Below are positions 62,207 to 64,000 of a DNA stretch of 64,000 bases, in pieces. The stretch comes from CALJXB01 sp965225935 (GTDB lineage: Bacteria; Pseudomonadota; Alphaproteobacteria; Kiloniellales; JAKSDN01). The translations under genes and the position numbers were made by a program. The notes under the pieces were generated by a model that was given only the letters and a program-made list of their open reading frames with translations, had not been told where the DNA came from and did not search any database. Within the stretch, counting starts at the first letter, position 1. Every line of letters starts with the position of its first letter. The stretch spans positions 310,001-374,000 of the forward strand of contig CBDDCC010000015.1 in the NCBI GenBank assembly GCA_965225935.1, given 5' to 3'.

Positions 62207-63943
62207 TCAGACGTCGGCGTAGGCGCGGGTCTCGGCGGTGGCGCCCGGGTGGGTTACGGCGCCCTTGTGGGCGGGGCCGACGGTCTGGGCGTAGCGCCAG
62301 AGGGCGCCTGAGCCGAAGTCGCTGGCCGGCGCCTGCCAGGCCTCGCGGCGCGCCGCCAGCTCCGCCTCCGAGAGCTCAAGGTCGATGGTCCCGGCCTGGG
62401 CGTCGATCGCCACCATGTCGCCTTCCTTCAAGAGCGCGATGGGGCCGCCCATGGCCGCCTCCGGGCCGATGTGACCGACGCAGAGCCCCCGGGTGCCGCC
62501 GGAGAAGCGCCCGTCGGTGATGAGGGCCACGCCTTCGAGGCCGCGGCCGTGGATCGCCGCCGTGGTCGACAGCATCTCGCGCATGCCGGGGCCCCCGCGC
62601 GGGCCCTCGTAGCGGATGACGATGCAGTCGCCCTCCTTGATGCGGCCGTTGATGACCGCGGCGAAGGCGTCCTCTTCCCGGTCGAAGCAGCGCGCCGGTC
62701 CCCGGAACCGCTGCTTCTCCGGCGTCATGTGGGCAACCTTGACGATGGCGCCCTCGGGCGCGAGCGAGCCCCTGAGCCCGACCACGCCGCCGGTGGGCGA
62801 GATCGGCTCCGCCACCCGGCAGACCACGTCCTGGCCCTCTGGAAAGCGCGTCTCCGCCAGGTTCTCGGCGAGCGTCTTGCCGCTCACCGTGATGGCGTCG
62901 CCGTCAAGGTAGCCGCCGTCCAGGAGCTCGCGCATCACCACCTGGACGCCGCCCACCTCGTAGAGGTCCTTGGCCACGTAGCGGCCGTTCGGCTTGAGGT
63001 CCGCGATCAAGGGCGTCCGCTTGAAGATGTCGGCGACGGCGAAGAGGTCGAAATCGATGCCCGCCTCGTTGGCAATGGCGGGCAGGTGGAGGGCCGCATT
63101 GGTCGAGCCGCCGGTGGCCGCCACCACCACCGCGGCGTTCTCCAGGGATCGGGGGGTCACGATGTCGCGCGGGCGGATGCCGGTCTCCAGCAGCTTCATG
63201 ACCGCCTCGCCCGACTTTTCGGCGTACTGGTCTCGGGATTCGTAAGGCGCTGGCGCGCCGGCAGAGCCCGGCAGGGCAAGGCCCATGGCCTCGGAGACGC
63301 AGGCCATGGTGTTGGCGGTGAACTGGCCGCCGCAGGAGCCGGAGGAGGGACAGGCCACGGTTTCCAGCTCGTGCAGGTCCTCGTCGCTCATTTTGCCCGC
63401 CGCGTGGCGGCCGACGCCCTCGAAGATGTCGACCACGGTCACGTCCTTGCCCCGGAAGCGCCCGGGCAGGATTGAGCCGCCGTACATGAAGACCGCCGGC
63501 ACGTTGAGGCGCACCATGGCCATCATCAGGCCCGGCAGCGACTTGTCGCAGCCGGCGAGGCCGACGATGGCGTCGTAGCAGTGGCCGCGCATGGTGAGCT
63601 CGACGGAATCGGCGATGATCTCGCGCGAGACCAGGGAGGACTTCATGCCCTCGTGGCCCATGGCGATGCCGTCGGTCACGGTGATGGTGGTGAACTCCCG
63701 GGGCGTGCCGCCGGCCGCGCGCACGCCCTGCTTCACCATCTGGGCTTGGCGGGCCAGCGAGATGTTGCAGGGCGCCGCCTCGTTCCAGGTGGTCGCGACG
63801 CCGACCAGCGGCTGGTAGACCTCCTCCTCGGTCACCCCCATGGCGTAGAGGTAGGAGCGGTGCGGCGCGCGCTCCGGCCCGACCGTGGTGTGCCGGCTGG
63901 GCAGCTTTTCCTTCTTGTTCTTGGCGGGCGACTTGCTCGACAT
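62207..63943 (-). CDS. ilvD: dihydroxy-acid dehydratase
   Basis: 578 residues. Third enzyme of valine/isoleucine synthesis. Fe-S cysteines are seen in VGLAGCDKSLPG and CPSSGSCGGQFTANTMACVSEAMG, with GGSTNAALHLPAIA and the C-terminal TDGRFSGGTRGLCVGHIGPEA (cited in part). Basic N-terminal extension (SSKSPAKNKKEK). A textbook GGAGGAGG ribosome site precedes ATG 63943. Operon leader of the exporter and M81 genes. Confidence 0.96.
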   Translation of the reverse strand: MSSKSPAKNKKEKLPSRHTTVGPERAPHRSYLYAMGVTEEEVYQPLVGVATTWNEAAPCNISLARQAQMVKQGVRAAGGTPREFTTITVTDGIAMGHEGMKSSLVSREIIADSVELTMRGHCYDAIVGLAGCDKSLPGLMMAMVRLNVPAVFMYGGSILPGRFRGKDVTVVDIFEGVGRHAAGKMSDEDLHELETVACPSSGSCGGQFTANTMACVSEAMGLALPGSAGAPAPYESRDQYAEKSGEAVMKLLETGIRPRDIVTPRSLENAAVVVAATGGSTNAALHLPAIANEAGIDFDLFAVADIFKRTPLIADLKPNGRYVAKDLYEVGGVQVVMRELLDGGYLDGDAITVSGKTLAENLAETRFPEGQDVVCRVAEPISPTGGVVGLRGSLAPEGAIVKVAHMTPEKQRFRGPARCFDREEDAFAAVINGRIKEGDCIVIRYEGPRGGPGMREMLSTTAAIHGRGLEGVALITDGRFSGGTRGLCVGHIGPEAAMGGPIALLKEGDMVAIDAQAGTIDLELSEAELAARREAWQAPASDFGSGALWRYAQTVGPAHKGAVTHPGATAETRAYADV

Positions 63944-64000
63944 GGTTCCTCCTCCGCTTGCAACGCCGTGAAATCCCCGGCAGAGAATACCGGGAGGGGC

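Overview
This window looks like a chromosomal segment of a high-GC alphaproteobacterium, probably of the Rhodospirillales/Kiloniellales grade. The evidence is gene order: the right half carries a strongly alphaproteobacterial arrangement, erpA / dgt-argS-SPOR-nagZ-scpA-scpB-tatABC-serS-pcm-nlpD-like / DUF815 / yajC-secD-secF-Mth938 / NDUFAF6-like / trmFO. A GcrA-type sigma-interacting domain and a DUF1326 protein agree with this. No complete rRNA marker is present, so genus-level placement is not possible from the sequence alone.

Layout. 1-4.2 kb: tRNA-Asp, a LigB-type dioxygenase, a stand-alone periplasmic binding protein, a methyltransferase and a small lipoprotein. 4.2-8.7 kb: an accessory stretch with a coiled-coil protein, a complete IS630-type element (TA target duplication, frameshifted transposase), an integrase N-terminal fragment, a TauE/SafE permease and a GcrA sigma-interacting-domain-only protein. 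8.7-11.7 kb: an orphan receiver domain, an AraC regulator and three small exported proteins. 11.9-13.35 kb: a nickel superoxide dismutase cassette (HupE/UreJ-like permease, sodN, sodX). 13.4-15.5 kb: a lipoprotein, a cysteine-rich protein and tRNA-Lys. 15.7-26.8 kb: SDR enzyme, coaD-gyrA, DUF1326, divergent ssb and uvrA, and a class III nucleotide cyclase.

26.75-28.55 kb is an AT-rich island holding two translationally coupled genes, a MinD/ParA-type ATPase with a C-terminal membrane anchor and a small polytopic membrane protein. I cannot assign it to a known system. It is followed by tandem HExxH secreted proteins. 30.5-58.5 kb is the conserved housekeeping core: K+/H+ antiporter, trmFO, nadR, complex I assembly factor homologues, Sec and Tat translocation, serS, pcm, chromosome-segregation ScpAB, cell-wall recycling NagZ, argS, dgt, erpA, xthA and a rhomboid protease. 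Between erpA and xthA lies a MITE-like element with perfect 32-bp inverted ends, and erpA itself carries a one-base frameshift. 58.5-64 kb: a TenA-like protein, a small conserved-looking protein, and an ilvD-DMT exporter-M81 peptidase operon.

Functionally the window combines protein export (Sec, Tat, rhomboid, site-2 protease), respiratory complex I assembly (two eukaryote-like assembly factor homologues close to secDF), Fe-S assembly (erpA), DNA maintenance (gyrA, ssb, uvrA, xthA, dgt, scpAB) and metal-dependent oxidative-stress defence (NiSOD). No CRISPR array or prophage is visible.
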